Origin: Ascidiaceihabitans sp023955215 | Lineage (GTDB): Bacteria > Pseudomonadota > Alphaproteobacteria > Rhodobacterales > Rhodobacteraceae | Length of the DNA: 64,000 nt | Direction: 5' to 3' | Assembly: GCA_943788345.1 (NCBI GenBank) | Contig: CALSPX010000013.1 | Location: forward strand, 186,001-250,000 | Shown: in pieces, positions 53,232 to 62,258 of the stretch | Position numbering within the stretch: position 1 is the stretch's first letter | Layout of the letters: every line of letters begins with the position of its first letter | The notes under the pieces: model-generated | Seen by the model: the letters and a program-made list of their open reading frames with translations, nothing else | Databases searched by the model: none | What the model was told of the DNA's origin: nothing | Translations under genes and position numbers: made by a program

Positions 53232-53642
53232 TTAGACAAGAGCGGCGATCAGCATGAGTGTTGTTGGGACGAAACCTGCAAACCAGATGAGGCTGCGCCA
53301 CGGCGTCCAGCCAAAAGCGTAGGCGGGGATGTAGGCGATACGTGCGATCAGGTAGATGATGGCCAACGTGCCTGTGTAGGCGGTTGATTGACCCGAGATG
53401 GTGATCACGGTGCAGGCGATTGTGAAAAGGATCAGCCCCTCAAAGTGGTTGCTCATTGCGCGTTTTAGGCGGCCTGTGCGCAGTGACATCTGTTCTTCGA
53501 GTGGGGTGCCCAATCTGGCGGGGTCACGTGGGGACATGGTTTTGCCAACGCCCAGTTCGATGTTGGCTGGTATCGCCATCAGTGCGAATTGGATGACCTG
53601 TAAGAGGCCAGCGAGCGTGAGGACTGTGAGTTCAGTTGTCAT
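53232..53642 (-). CDS. MAPEG family membrane protein
   Basis: Membrane protein of 136 aa with four hydrophobic segments (about 5-25, 66-84, 88-108, 113-135). The MAPEG hallmarks are NIELGVGKTMSPRD and the arginine-rich turn RTGRLKRAMSNHFEGL (about 55-70), with ARIAYIPAYAFGW in the third helix. Eukaryotic relatives act on eicosanoids and glutathione; the bacterial role is not established. Its start overlaps the CxxC gene upstream by 11 bases. Confidence 0.85.
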   Translation of the reverse strand: MTTELTVLTLAGLLQVIQFALMAIPANIELGVGKTMSPRDPARLGTPLEEQMSLRTGRLKRAMSNHFEGLILFTIACTVITISGQSTAYTGTLAIIYLIARIAYIPAYAFGWTPWRSLIWFAGFVPTTLMLIAALV

Positions 53643-54225
53643 TGCAGTTGTCCGTGACGGTTGGTCGATATGAATTTCGTTTGTTAAGGTAATGTTGCCA
53701 TTGAGGCATGTCTTTTTGATGTGCCATCAAGGCTTTAGGATTAGTAATTTCTATCTTTAATTCGCCACGACAGGCCGCGGCATATATAACATAGCATACG
53801 GGACATAAGACTGCGGTCTGAGTGAACTCAGGATCTGATGCATAGTAGAACTCATGCGAGCAAGGAAAGCTGCCTTTTCCAGAGATCGTTCCCCAACAAC
53901 CCTCGCAGTGGACATGGCTGTAGTCCTCATCAACAATAAATTCTTGTCGATACAATTTTTCTAAATCTTTCGAACCGGAGGTAAGTGGTCCAAGATTTTC
54001 ATTGAGAAAGTAAAGCCTCCATGAAACATCAGCCCGCATCCATTCGCTGTGTAAGGGATTGTTTTGTGGTTTGTTTTGTTCCCTTCCGTCTACATCTTGG
54101 GCGAGCTTTGTAAACGTCTCAGAAAGGCTCTCCAAGAAATTGGCTAACTTATACCGTATGGTTTGACGTCGTTTATAACGCATAGCCATGCGACTTGAGT
54201 AACGTATAGCTATGCGTTTGATCAC
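53632..54225 (-). CDS. Unknown protein with two CxxC pairs, inserted in the suc-lpd cluster
   Basis: I do not recognise this 197-aa protein. Residues 4-27 are three tandem eight-residue repeats (RIAIRYSS, RMAMRYKR, RQTIRYKL). The core has two CxxC pairs, C107/C110 (HCEGCWG) and C141/C144 (LCPVCY), plus C122 and C152, suggesting a zinc site. The middle is polar, with aromatic residues but no membrane segment. It starts in an ATGA overlap with the sucB stop and overlaps MAPEG by 11 bases, so it is cotranslated with central metabolism genes, yet its DNA looks more AT-rich than its neighbours. Probably a recent arrival; a true start further inside is possible. Confidence 0.65.
   Translation of the reverse strand: MIKRIAIRYSSRMAMRYKRRQTIRYKLANFLESLSETFTKLAQDVDGREQNKPQNNPLHSEWMRADVSWRLYFLNENLGPLTSGSKDLEKLYRQEFIVDEDYSHVHCEGCWGTISGKGSFPCSHEFYYASDPEFTQTAVLCPVCYVIYAAACRGELKIEITNPKALMAHQKDMPQWQHYLNKRNSYRPTVTDNCNDN
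54145..54216 (-). repeat. Three 24-bp tandem repeats at the start of the CxxC gene
   Basis: Units at 54216-54193, 54192-54169 and 54168-54145 (minus strand). Units 1 and 2 share 15 of the first 17 bases: CGCATAGCTATACGTTA and CGCATGGCTATGCGTTA. Unit 3 is degenerate, kept mainly at protein level. Each of the first two is itself nearly palindromic around GCATxGCTATxC. Period eight codons. Confidence 0.75.
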
Positions 54226-55691
54226 AGATCCATCAACAGACGACGTGGATCCTCGAGGGCTTCTTTCACACGGACCAAGAAGGTCACAGCGCCTTTGCCG
54301 TCTACGATGCGGTGATCGTAGGACAGGGCGAGGTACATCATTGGGCGGATCACAACTTCACCATTGATCGCCATTGGGCGGTCTTGGATTTTGTGCATGC
54401 CAAGGATGCCCGATTGTGGCGGGTTCAGGATTGGTGAGGACATCAGTGAGCCGTAGACGCCGCCGTTTGAAATCGTGAACGTGCCGCCCTGCATTTCTGC
54501 CATGGACAGTTTGCCGTCACGGGCGCGTGCGCCTTTTTCAGCAATGGCTTTTTCAATGCCAGCAAAGGACATGCCGTCTGCGTCGCGGATCACCGGAACA
54601 ACCAAACCTGTTGGCGTACCAGCTGCGATGCCCATGTGGACGAAGTTTTTGTACACAACATCGGTGCCGTCGATTTCAGCGTTCACTTCAGGTACTTCGT
54701 TCAAGGCGTGTACGCAGGCCTTTGTGAAAAAGGACATGAAGCCCAATTTGACGCCGTGCTTCTTAAGGAACAGGTCTTTGTATTCGTTGCGCAGCGCCAT
54801 CACCTCGGTCATGTCGACCTCGTTGTAGGTGGTCAGCATTGCGGCGGTGTTTTGGCTTTCTTTCAAGCGACGCGCGATGGTTTGGCGCAAGCGTGTCATC
54901 TTTACGCGTTCTTCGCGTGGTGCATCGTCAGAGGACACAGCTGCGCGGGGTGCGACAGCTGCGGGTGCAGGTGCGGCGGCAGAGGCCACTGCGCGTGCAA
55001 CGTCGTCTTTCATGACGCGGCCATCGCGGCCTGTTGCCTTGACCTGATCGCGTGACACGCCAGCTGCAGCCATTGCTTTTTTCGCGGATGGGGCGTCTTC
55101 GACGTCTTTACCGGCAGGGGCTGAGGTGGCGATTGCAACGGCGGGTGCTGCTGCGATCACTGTGCCAGAGGCTGAGATGACAGCCAGTTTGGCGGATGCA
55201 TCAACGGTGCTGCCTTCAGGCGCTGTGATTTCAGCCAGAACGCCAGCTGCTGGGGATGGAACTTCGACGCTGACTTTGTCAGTTTCGAGTTCACACAGCA
55301 TTTCGTCTTGGGCCACGGTGTCACCCACGGCTTTGAACCATGTGCTGACTGTGGCTTCTGTTACGGATTCGCCAAGCGTTGGCACCATAACGTCGACGCT
55401 GTCTGATGATGGTGTAGCAGCGGCTGCAGGTGCTGGTTTTGCAGCCGAAGCGGTAGCTTCGCCGATCGTTGCGAGCAAGGCGTCAACGCCAACTGTTTCG
55501 CCTTCACCCGCTACGATTTCGCCCATGGTGCCAGCAACTGGGCTGGGCACTTCGACGGTTACTTTGTCGGTTTCAAGCTCACACAGCATTTCGTCAACTG
55601 CGACCGCATCGCCCGGTTTTTTGAACCAAGTTGCAACAGTTGCTTCGGTGACGCTTTCGCCAAGGGTAGGTACACGAACTTCGGTTGTCAT
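54222..55691 (-). CDS. sucB: 2-oxoglutarate dehydrogenase E2, dihydrolipoyl succinyltransferase
   Basis: E2 subunit of 489 aa with two N-terminal lipoyl domains (about 1-76 and 99-175), each with the lipoylated lysine in CELETDKV. A flexible Ala/Pro-rich linker, a peripheral subunit-binding domain (about 202-236, SAKKAMAAAGVSRDQVKATG) and the catalytic domain follow; the active site is YDHRIVDGKGAVTFL near the C-terminus. Many bacterial SucB proteins have a single lipoyl domain, so the duplication is a notable variant. It starts three bases after the sucA stop with AAGGAA inside sucA. Confidence 0.96.
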   Translation of the reverse strand: MTTEVRVPTLGESVTEATVATWFKKPGDAVAVDEMLCELETDKVTVEVPSPVAGTMGEIVAGEGETVGVDALLATIGEATASAAKPAPAAAATPSSDSVDVMVPTLGESVTEATVSTWFKAVGDTVAQDEMLCELETDKVSVEVPSPAAGVLAEITAPEGSTVDASAKLAVISASGTVIAAAPAVAIATSAPAGKDVEDAPSAKKAMAAAGVSRDQVKATGRDGRVMKDDVARAVASAAAPAPAAVAPRAAVSSDDAPREERVKMTRLRQTIARRLKESQNTAAMLTTYNEVDMTEVMALRNEYKDLFLKKHGVKLGFMSFFTKACVHALNEVPEVNAEIDGTDVVYKNFVHMGIAAGTPTGLVVPVIRDADGMSFAGIEKAIAEKGARARDGKLSMAEMQGGTFTISNGGVYGSLMSSPILNPPQSGILGMHKIQDRPMAINGEVVIRPMMYLALSYDHRIVDGKGAVTFLVRVKEALEDPRRLLMDL

Positions 55692-55694
55692 GGA

Positions 55695-58655
55695 TCAGTT
55701 TCCTTCGATGGTCAGCGCGTCGTTCACGAGGGCTGCTTGTTGTTTTTTGTGTGTGGAGGCAAGGCCAGTTGCAGGTGACGCGGATGCTGTGCGCCCTACG
55801 AACTTTGGCCGTGGATGTTTGGCGTCGATCTTTCCAAGGACCCATTCGATGTTGGGTTCAATGAAGGTCCATGCGCCTTGGTTTTTCGGTTCTTCCTGAC
55901 ACCAGACAACTTCTGCGTTTTTGAAGCGTTCAAGTTCTTGAACCGCAGATTGCGCTGGGAACGGATAGAATTGTTCAACGCGCAGGAGGTAGATGTCGTC
56001 GATCCCACGTGCGTCGCGTTCTTCGAGCAGGTCGTAGTAAACCTTGCCTGAACACATAACGACCCGTTTGATCTTGTCATCTTTCACCAGCGTGGTGTCC
56101 GAGTTTCCTTTTTGCGCATCATCCCACATCAGGCGGTGGAAGGAGGATCCAGTTGTAAAGTCCTCAGCGTTGGAAACGGCCATCTTGTGACGCAGCAATG
56201 ACTTTGGCGTCATTAGGACCAGTGGCTTGCGGAAATCGCGGTGCAGCTGGCGGCGCAAGATATGGAAGTAGTTTGCCGGTGTCGTACAGTTAGCGACGAT
56301 CCAGTTGTCCTGACCACACATTTGCAAGAAGCGCTCTAGGCGGGCCGATGAGTGTTCTGGCCCTTGGCCCTCAAAGCCGTGAGGCAGAAGCATCACAAGG
56401 CCAGACATCCGCAACCATTTGCTTTCGCCTGAGCTGATGAATTGGTCGAACATGATTTGCGCGCCGTTGGCGAAATCGCCGAACTGTGCTTCCCAAAGGG
56501 TTAGTGCGTTTGGTTCTGCCAACGAGTAGCCGTATTCAAACCCTAGCACCGCGTACTCAGACAGCATTGAGTCGATGACTTCGTACTGTGCTTGACCCGC
56601 ACGAACGCTGTTTAGTGGATAGAACCGCTCTTCGGTGTCTTGGTTCACAAGGCCCGAGTGGCGTTGGCTGAATGTGCCGCGTGTACTGTCCTGACCGGAT
56701 AGGCGTACAGGATAACCTTCGGTCAATAGTGAACCAAATGCGAGGGCTTCGCCGGTGGCCCAGTCGAACCCTGAACCGGATTCAAACATCTTGGCTTTGG
56801 AGTCCAGAAGACGACCAACGGTTTTGTGGACAGGGAACCCGTCTGGGGCTGTGCTGAGTGCTGTACCGATTTCAGCCATAGTTTCTGGCTTAATCGCAGT
56901 GTCGCCGCGCACATAGTCGTCTTTGTTGCGATCAAGGTGTGACCACTTACCGTCCAGCCAGTCAGCTTTGTTCGGTTTGTAATCTTTGCCCGCCTCAAAT
57001 TCCGTGTTCATCTTGGACTGGAACGCAGCTTTCATGTCTTCGATCTCGCCCTCAGGGATAAGACCGTCGCGCACAAGGCGTTCTGTGTAGAGAGACAGAG
57101 ATGTTTTTTGGGTTTTGATCTTTTTGTACATCATCGGGTTGGTGAACATGGGCTCGTCGCCCTCGTTGTGACCAAAGCGACGGTAGCAGAAGATGTCGAT
57201 CACGACGTCTTTGTGGAATTTCTGGCGGAACTCTGTTGCCACCTTTGCTGCGTGTACAACCGCTTCTGGGTCGTCACCGTTGACGTGGAAAATCGGTGCC
57301 TCAACCACAAGCGCGTTGTCGGTTGGGTATGGGGAAGACCGTGAGAAGTGCGGCGCGGTGGTGAAACCGATTTGGTTGTTCACCACGATATGCATTGTGC
57401 CGCCCGCTTTGTGACCGCGTAGGCCAGACAGGGCGAAACATTCTGCCACAACACCTTGGCCTGCGAATGCTGCATCGCCGTGAAGCAGGATTGGCATAAC
57501 GCTGGTGCGTTCTTTGTCTTTGTACTGGTCTTGCTTTGCGCGGACCTTGCCTATGACGACGGGGTTTACGGCCTCAAGGTGGCTTGGGTTTGCAGTCAAT
57601 GACAAGTGAACTGTGTTGTTGTCAAACTCGCGGTCAGAAGACGCGCCAAGGTGATATTTCACATCGCCAGAGCCATCAACGTCTTCGGGCTTGAACGATC
57701 CGCCTTGGAATTCGTTAAAGATCGCGCGGTATGGCTTCTGCATAACGTTGGCCAGCACGGATAGGCGGCCACGGTGCGGCATGCCGATCACGATGTCTTT
57801 GACACCCAATGAACCACCACGTTTGATGATCTGTTCCATCGCTGGAATAAGGCTTTCGCCACCATCAAGGCCAAAGCGTTTGGTGCCCATATATTTGACG
57901 TGCAGGAATTTCTCAAAACCCTCGGCTTCAACCATCTTGTTCAGGATCGCTTTGCGACCTTCACGGCTAAATTGGATTTCTTTGCCCAAACCTTCGATCC
58001 GCTCTTTGAGCCAACCTGCTTCTTCTGGGTTCGAGATGTGCATGTACTGCAGGGCAAATGTACCGCAGTAGGTGCGTTTCACGATGGACAGAATTTCGCG
58101 CATGGTTGCGATTTGCAGACCCAATACGTTGTCGATGAAAATCGGGCGATCCATGTCAGCATCGGTAAAGCCGTATGACTTTGGATCAAGCTCTGGGTGC
58201 GGCGTGACCGAACGCATGCCAAGCGGATCAAGGTCAGCAACAAGGTGACCACGGATACGGTAGGCACGGATGATCATCAGCGCACGGATGCTGTCAAGAA
58301 CAGCGCGTTTCACTTGCTCATCGCTTAGGCTTACGCCTTGCTCAGATGCTTTGGTTTGGATCTTTTTGCCAGCGCTTTTGACTTCGGGCTCTGGTGCCCA
58401 TTCGCCTGTTAGGGCAGCAGTCAAATCGTCTGTTGGCATCGGTGGCCAATCGGTGCGGGCCCAACTGGGGCCTTCAGCGGTCCGTTTGACGGAAATTTCA
58501 TCGTCACCCATCGCCTTGAAGAATGATTGCCAGCTTTCATCGACCGCATTCGGGTCGGTGGCGTAGCGCGCATACATCTGTTCGAGGTATTCGGCGTTGT
58601 GCCCCTGCATAAAGGAGGAGGCGTGAAGTTGGTCGTTAGCAGGGTTGTCGGACAT
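55695..58655 (-). CDS. sucA: 2-oxoglutarate dehydrogenase E1
   Basis: Thiamine diphosphate-dependent E1 of 986 aa, the first step of the 2-oxoglutarate dehydrogenase complex. The N-terminal segment has FMQGHNAEYLEQMYARYATDP; then GMPHRGRLSVLANV (about 295-308), HLGASSDREF, LLHGDAAFAGQGVVAE with the TPP/Mg region, and the C-terminal CSGKVYYDLLEER. ATG 58655 is chosen because the conserved N-terminus begins there; the frame to 58715 adds an unrelated 20 residues. It follows sucD after 77 bases. Confidence 0.96.
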   Translation of the reverse strand: MSDNPANDQLHASSFMQGHNAEYLEQMYARYATDPNAVDESWQSFFKAMGDDEISVKRTAEGPSWARTDWPPMPTDDLTAALTGEWAPEPEVKSAGKKIQTKASEQGVSLSDEQVKRAVLDSIRALMIIRAYRIRGHLVADLDPLGMRSVTPHPELDPKSYGFTDADMDRPIFIDNVLGLQIATMREILSIVKRTYCGTFALQYMHISNPEEAGWLKERIEGLGKEIQFSREGRKAILNKMVEAEGFEKFLHVKYMGTKRFGLDGGESLIPAMEQIIKRGGSLGVKDIVIGMPHRGRLSVLANVMQKPYRAIFNEFQGGSFKPEDVDGSGDVKYHLGASSDREFDNNTVHLSLTANPSHLEAVNPVVIGKVRAKQDQYKDKERTSVMPILLHGDAAFAGQGVVAECFALSGLRGHKAGGTMHIVVNNQIGFTTAPHFSRSSPYPTDNALVVEAPIFHVNGDDPEAVVHAAKVATEFRQKFHKDVVIDIFCYRRFGHNEGDEPMFTNPMMYKKIKTQKTSLSLYTERLVRDGLIPEGEIEDMKAAFQSKMNTEFEAGKDYKPNKADWLDGKWSHLDRNKDDYVRGDTAIKPETMAEIGTALSTAPDGFPVHKTVGRLLDSKAKMFESGSGFDWATGEALAFGSLLTEGYPVRLSGQDSTRGTFSQRHSGLVNQDTEERFYPLNSVRAGQAQYEVIDSMLSEYAVLGFEYGYSLAEPNALTLWEAQFGDFANGAQIMFDQFISSGESKWLRMSGLVMLLPHGFEGQGPEHSSARLERFLQMCGQDNWIVANCTTPANYFHILRRQLHRDFRKPLVLMTPKSLLRHKMAVSNAEDFTTGSSFHRLMWDDAQKGNSDTTLVKDDKIKRVVMCSGKVYYDLLEERDARGIDDIYLLRVEQFYPFPAQSAVQELERFKNAEVVWCQEEPKNQGAWTFIEPNIEWVLGKIDAKHPRPKFVGRTASASPATGLASTHKKQQAALVNDALTIEGN

Positions 58656-58732
58656 GGTTTGAACCTTGAATAAGACTGTGCCGGATGGGGAAAGGCAAGG
58701 CAGGGAAATCCCCACCTCGCCCAGTAGCTGTT

Positions 58733-59614
58733 TTAACCGATTGCTTCGATAACAGCTTCGCCTAGTGTCGCTGGGCTATCTGCCACAACGATACCAGCAA
58801 GCTTCATCGCTTCGATTTTGTCTTCTGCGCCGCCTTTGCCGCCAGCGACAATTGCGCCAGCGTGGCCCATGCGACGGCCGGGAGGGGCTGTGCGGCCAGC
58901 GATGAAACCAGCTGTTGGTTTCCAACGGCCTTTTTTCTTTTCATCAGCCAAGAATTGCGCTGCTTCTTCTTCAGCAGAACCACCGATTTCACCGATCATG
59001 ATGATGGACTGTGTTTCTGGATCGGCCAAGAACATCTCTAGGATGTCGATGTGCTCGGAACCCTTAATAGGGTCGCCGCCGATGCCAACAGCTGAGGATT
59101 GGCCAAGGCCAAGGTCAGTTGTTTGCTTAACCGCTTCATATGTCAGTGTGCCTGAACGTGAAACAACGCCACATGTGCCGCGTTTGTGGATGTGACCCGG
59201 CATGATGCCGATTTTGCATGCGTCAGGTGTGATGACGCCCGGGCAGTTAGGGCCGATAAGACGGGATTTAGAACCCTGAAGTGCGCGTTGCACTTTCATC
59301 ATGTCCAGAACTGGGATGCCTTCAGTGATACAAACGATCAACGGCATTTCCGCATCGATTGCCTCAAGGATTGAGTCAGCTGCGAAGGGAGGAGGCACGT
59401 AAATTACAGAAGCGTTGGCTTCGGTGATGTGCATCGCTTCGTGGACAGAGTTGAACACTGGAAGGTTCAGGTGCGATTGACCGCCCTTACCAGGTGTTAC
59501 GCCGCCAACCATTTTGGTGCCGTATGCAATTGCTTGCTCTGTGTGGAAAGTACCTTGTGAGCCAGTGAGGCCTTGGCAAATTACTTTGGTGTTTTCGTCG
59601 ATAAGAACAGCCAT
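58733..59614 (-). CDS. sucD: Succinate-CoA ligase alpha subunit
   Basis: Alpha subunit of succinyl-CoA synthetase, 293 aa. The CoA-binding Rossmann start is CQGLTGSQGTFHTEQAIAYG (about 14-33); the phosphohistidine lies in RRMGHAGAIVAGGKG (about 250-264); GPNCPGVITP and VSRSGTLTYEA are conserved. It pairs with SucC to convert succinyl-CoA to succinate with nucleotide triphosphate formation. AAGGAAG precedes the ATG. Confidence 0.97.
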   Translation of the reverse strand: MAVLIDENTKVICQGLTGSQGTFHTEQAIAYGTKMVGGVTPGKGGQSHLNLPVFNSVHEAMHITEANASVIYVPPPFAADSILEAIDAEMPLIVCITEGIPVLDMMKVQRALQGSKSRLIGPNCPGVITPDACKIGIMPGHIHKRGTCGVVSRSGTLTYEAVKQTTDLGLGQSSAVGIGGDPIKGSEHIDILEMFLADPETQSIIMIGEIGGSAEEEAAQFLADEKKKGRWKPTAGFIAGRTAPPGRRMGHAGAIVAGGKGGAEDKIEAMKLAGIVVADSPATLGEAVIEAIG

Positions 59615-59690
59615 GTGATCTTCCTTCGTGTGTTTTCGGTGCCGCTGTGCGGCAAAATTGTTGAAGCGCGAGGTGCGCAGTAAAAGGCGT

Positions 59691-60884
59691 TTAGCCCTTA
59701 ACCGCTTTCACGATTTTCTGTGCGCCGTCTTTCAAGTCGTCCGCCGCTATCACGTCGAGGCCGGAGTTGTTGATGATGGCTTTGCCCTCTGCCACGTTTG
59801 TACCCTCAAGGCGTACAACCAATGGAACTTTTAGGCCGACTTCTTTCACAGCAGCTACAACGCCTTCAGCGATCACGTCGCAACGCATAATGCCACCAAA
59901 GATGTTGACCAGGATGCCTTTTACGTTTGGATCAGAAGTGATGATCTTGAACGCTTCAGTTACTTTTTCTTTGGTCGCGCCGCCGCCTACGTCTAGGAAG
60001 TTTGCTGGCTCTGCGCCGTACAACTTGATGATGTCCATTGTGGCCATCGCCAAACCAGCGCCGTTTACCATGCAGCCGATTTCGCCATCGAGCGTAATGT
60101 AGTTAAGGTCGTACTTGGACGCCTCTAGCTCTTTCGCGTCTTCTTCTGTTTCGTCGCGCAATTCATTGATGTCTGGCTGGCGGTACATCGCGTTGCCGTC
60201 GAATGATACTTTGGCGTCGAGTACTTTCAAATCACCGCTGTCTGTTACGATCAGTGGGTTGATTTCCAGCATCTCCATGTCTTTTTCAGTGAACGCTTTG
60301 TAAAGCTGACCCATCAAGATCACGCACTGTTTGATCTGCTTGCCCTCAAGGCCAAGTGTGAACGCAATGCGACGACCGTGGAATGCTTGGTACCCAGAAG
60401 CTGGATCAACTGAGAAGGATAGGATTTTCTCAGGTGTTGACGCTGCAACCTCTTCGATGTCCATTCCGCCCTCAGTGGAGCATACGAAAGATATGCGGGA
60501 TGTTTGGCGATCTACGAGCAGGGCAAGGTACAATTCTTTTTCAATGCCTGAACCGTCTTCGATGTAGATGCGGTTGACCTGTTTGCCGGCTGGGCCAGTT
60601 TGGTGTGTGACCAATGTGCGGCCCAACATCTTCTTGGCTTCGTCAGCGGCTTCTTGAACTGACTTAGTCAAACGTACGCCACCAGCTTCGCCAGCGTCGG
60701 CTTCTTTGAATTTACCTTTGCCGCGTCCACCTGCGTGGATCTGCGCTTTGATCACCCACAATGGGCCGTCCATTTCGCCAGCAGCTGCTTTGGCGTCTTC
60801 GGCTTTGAGGACAACACGTCCGTCTGATACTGGTGCGCCGTAAGAACGCAAAAGTGCTTTAGCCTGATATTCGTGGATGTTCAT
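59691..60884 (-). CDS. sucC: Succinate-CoA ligase beta subunit
   Basis: ATP-grasp beta subunit of 397 aa, starting with the standard MNIHEYQAKALLRSYGAPV. Landmarks are KAQIHAGGRGKGKFK (about 46-60), LEINPLIVT (about 206-214) and the CoA/phosphate loop VNIFGGIMRCDVIAEGV (about 318-334). First gene of the sucC-sucD-sucA-sucB unit on the minus strand. Its upstream region (60885-61130) holds the large TGTGATCACA inverted repeat and is separated from mdh by a terminator, so sucC should have its own regulated promoter. Confidence 0.97.
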   Translation of the reverse strand: MNIHEYQAKALLRSYGAPVSDGRVVLKAEDAKAAAGEMDGPLWVIKAQIHAGGRGKGKFKEADAGEAGGVRLTKSVQEAADEAKKMLGRTLVTHQTGPAGKQVNRIYIEDGSGIEKELYLALLVDRQTSRISFVCSTEGGMDIEEVAASTPEKILSFSVDPASGYQAFHGRRIAFTLGLEGKQIKQCVILMGQLYKAFTEKDMEMLEINPLIVTDSGDLKVLDAKVSFDGNAMYRQPDINELRDETEEDAKELEASKYDLNYITLDGEIGCMVNGAGLAMATMDIIKLYGAEPANFLDVGGGATKEKVTEAFKIITSDPNVKGILVNIFGGIMRCDVIAEGVVAAVKEVGLKVPLVVRLEGTNVAEGKAIINNSGLDVIAADDLKDGAQKIVKAVKG

Positions 60885-60963
60885 GATAGATCGGTCCCGA
60901 TTAGATACGTTTGGGAAGGGGTATACCTTGATCTATGAAGGGGCCGTAAACGAAAAAAGAGGG

Positions 60964-61031
60964 TGTTAGCGCAATTTCCCTAAGATTTTTAGTTTTTGTG
61001 ATCACACTTGCAAATCGTGTGATCACAAAAA
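60964..61031 (-). promoter_or_regulatory. Inverted repeat of two TGTGATCACA palindromes upstream of sucC
   Basis: Left arm TTTTTGTGATCACAC (60993-61007) and right arm GTGTGATCACAAAAA (61017-61031) are perfect reverse complements over 15 bp around a nine-base spacer. Each arm contains the self-complementary decamer TGTGATCACA; centres are 24 bp apart. A TGTTAGCGC half-site lies at 60964-60972, nearer sucC. The block is about 110-150 bases ahead of the sucC ATG. It resembles paired operators for a dimeric TCA-cycle regulator; the protein is unidentified. Confidence 0.7.
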
Positions 61032-61129
61032 TCGAAAGTTGCCAGAAGGCGTAGCTTTTTATGACGGCTCACTCTGGAAAACGACTCTCTGGGCAATTTC
61101 AAGGCCTAGTGGAGTTGTCTCAGACACAA

Positions 61130-61167
61130 ATTAGAAAAGGCCACGCAATCAACATGCGCGGCCCTTT
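61130..61167 (-). terminator. Terminator of mdh
   Basis: On the minus strand AAAGGGCCGCGC...GCGTGGCCTTT forms a GC-rich stem with one or two mismatches (61135-61167) around a nine-base loop, followed by TTTTCTAATTT. It starts about 26 bases past the mdh stop and separates mdh from sucC. The rest of the 308-base gap to sucC holds the operator-like repeat and otherwise nothing I recognise. Confidence 0.75.
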
Positions 61168-61192
61168 CAGCTTAGAATTTGTCTTTATCGGC

Positions 61193-62155
61193 TTATGCCA
61201 ATGAAGGGTCGATCGCTTTACATGCGTCAACCAAGCCTTTGACCGCAGCAACAGATGCGTCGAACATGGCTTGTTCATCTTTGTTCATCTGGATGTTTAC
61301 GACTTTCTCGATGCCGCCTTTACCGATGACTGTTGGAACACCAACATACATACCTTTAAGGCCCAAAGCGCCATCAACGTATGCTGCACATGGCAGAACG
61401 CGCTTTTGGTCTTTCAGGTAAGCTTCAGCCATTTCGATCGCTGATGTTGCTGGCGCATAGAACGCGGAACCAGTTTTCAACAAACCAACGATTTCTGCGC
61501 CGCCGTCACGTGTACGCTGGATAATTGCATCCAGTTTGTCCTGTGTCGTCCAGCCCATTTTGACCATGTCTGGCAATGGAATGCCTGCAACTGTTGAATA
61601 ACGCTCGAGCGGCACCATCGTGTCTCCGTGGCCGCCAAGAACGAATGCAGTGACATCGCGCATTGAGACTTCGAACTCTTCAGCTAAGAAGTGGCGGAAG
61701 CGTGCGGAATCAAGAATACCGGCCATGCCGCATACTTTTTCGTGTGGCAGGCCAGAAAATTCGCGCAATGCCCAAACCATCGCATCAAGCGGGTTTGTGA
61801 TACAGATAACGAATGCGTTTGGAGCGTGGTCACGGATGCCTTCGCCAACAGACTTCATTACTTTGAGGTTGATGCCCAAAAGGTCATCACGGCTCATGCC
61901 TGGCTTGCGTGGAACGCCGGCAGTTACGATGCAAACGTCTGCGCCTGCGATATCTTCGTAAGACTGTGTGCCTGACATCTTCGCGTCAAAACCCTCGGAT
62001 GGGCCAGATTCTGCGATATCCAAAGCTTTGCCTTCTGGCGTGCCAGGTGCGATGTCGAACATTACGACGTCACCTAGTTCTTTGATCGCTGCAAGGTGTG
62101 CAAGCGTACCGCCGATTTGACCTGCGCCGATAAGCGCAATCTTAGGTCTGGCCAT
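61193..62155 (-). CDS. mdh: Malate dehydrogenase (LDH-like type)
   Basis: NAD-dependent malate dehydrogenase of 320 aa, of the type related to lactate dehydrogenases that is usual in alphaproteobacteria. NAD motif IALIGAGQIGGTLAHL at the N-terminus, substrate loop arginine in VPRKPGMSRDDLLGINL (about 80-96), ITNPLDAMVWALREFSGLP, and catalytic histidine in VLGGHGDTMVPL (about 171-182). GGAGAG precedes the ATG. It is transcribed in the same direction as the suc cluster but ends at its own terminator. Confidence 0.97.
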   Translation of the reverse strand: MARPKIALIGAGQIGGTLAHLAAIKELGDVVMFDIAPGTPEGKALDIAESGPSEGFDAKMSGTQSYEDIAGADVCIVTAGVPRKPGMSRDDLLGINLKVMKSVGEGIRDHAPNAFVICITNPLDAMVWALREFSGLPHEKVCGMAGILDSARFRHFLAEEFEVSMRDVTAFVLGGHGDTMVPLERYSTVAGIPLPDMVKMGWTTQDKLDAIIQRTRDGGAEIVGLLKTGSAFYAPATSAIEMAEAYLKDQKRVLPCAAYVDGALGLKGMYVGVPTVIGKGGIEKVVNIQMNKDEQAMFDASVAAVKGLVDACKAIDPSLA

Positions 62156-62258
62156 GTTATACTCTCCGATTTGGGTTGGATTTCGCGCTGTCCCTAGTGC
62201 GCTTTTGGGTCTGACGCAAGGGTGCTAGAATTCCCCCTAACCCTTGCAGGGGTATGTT

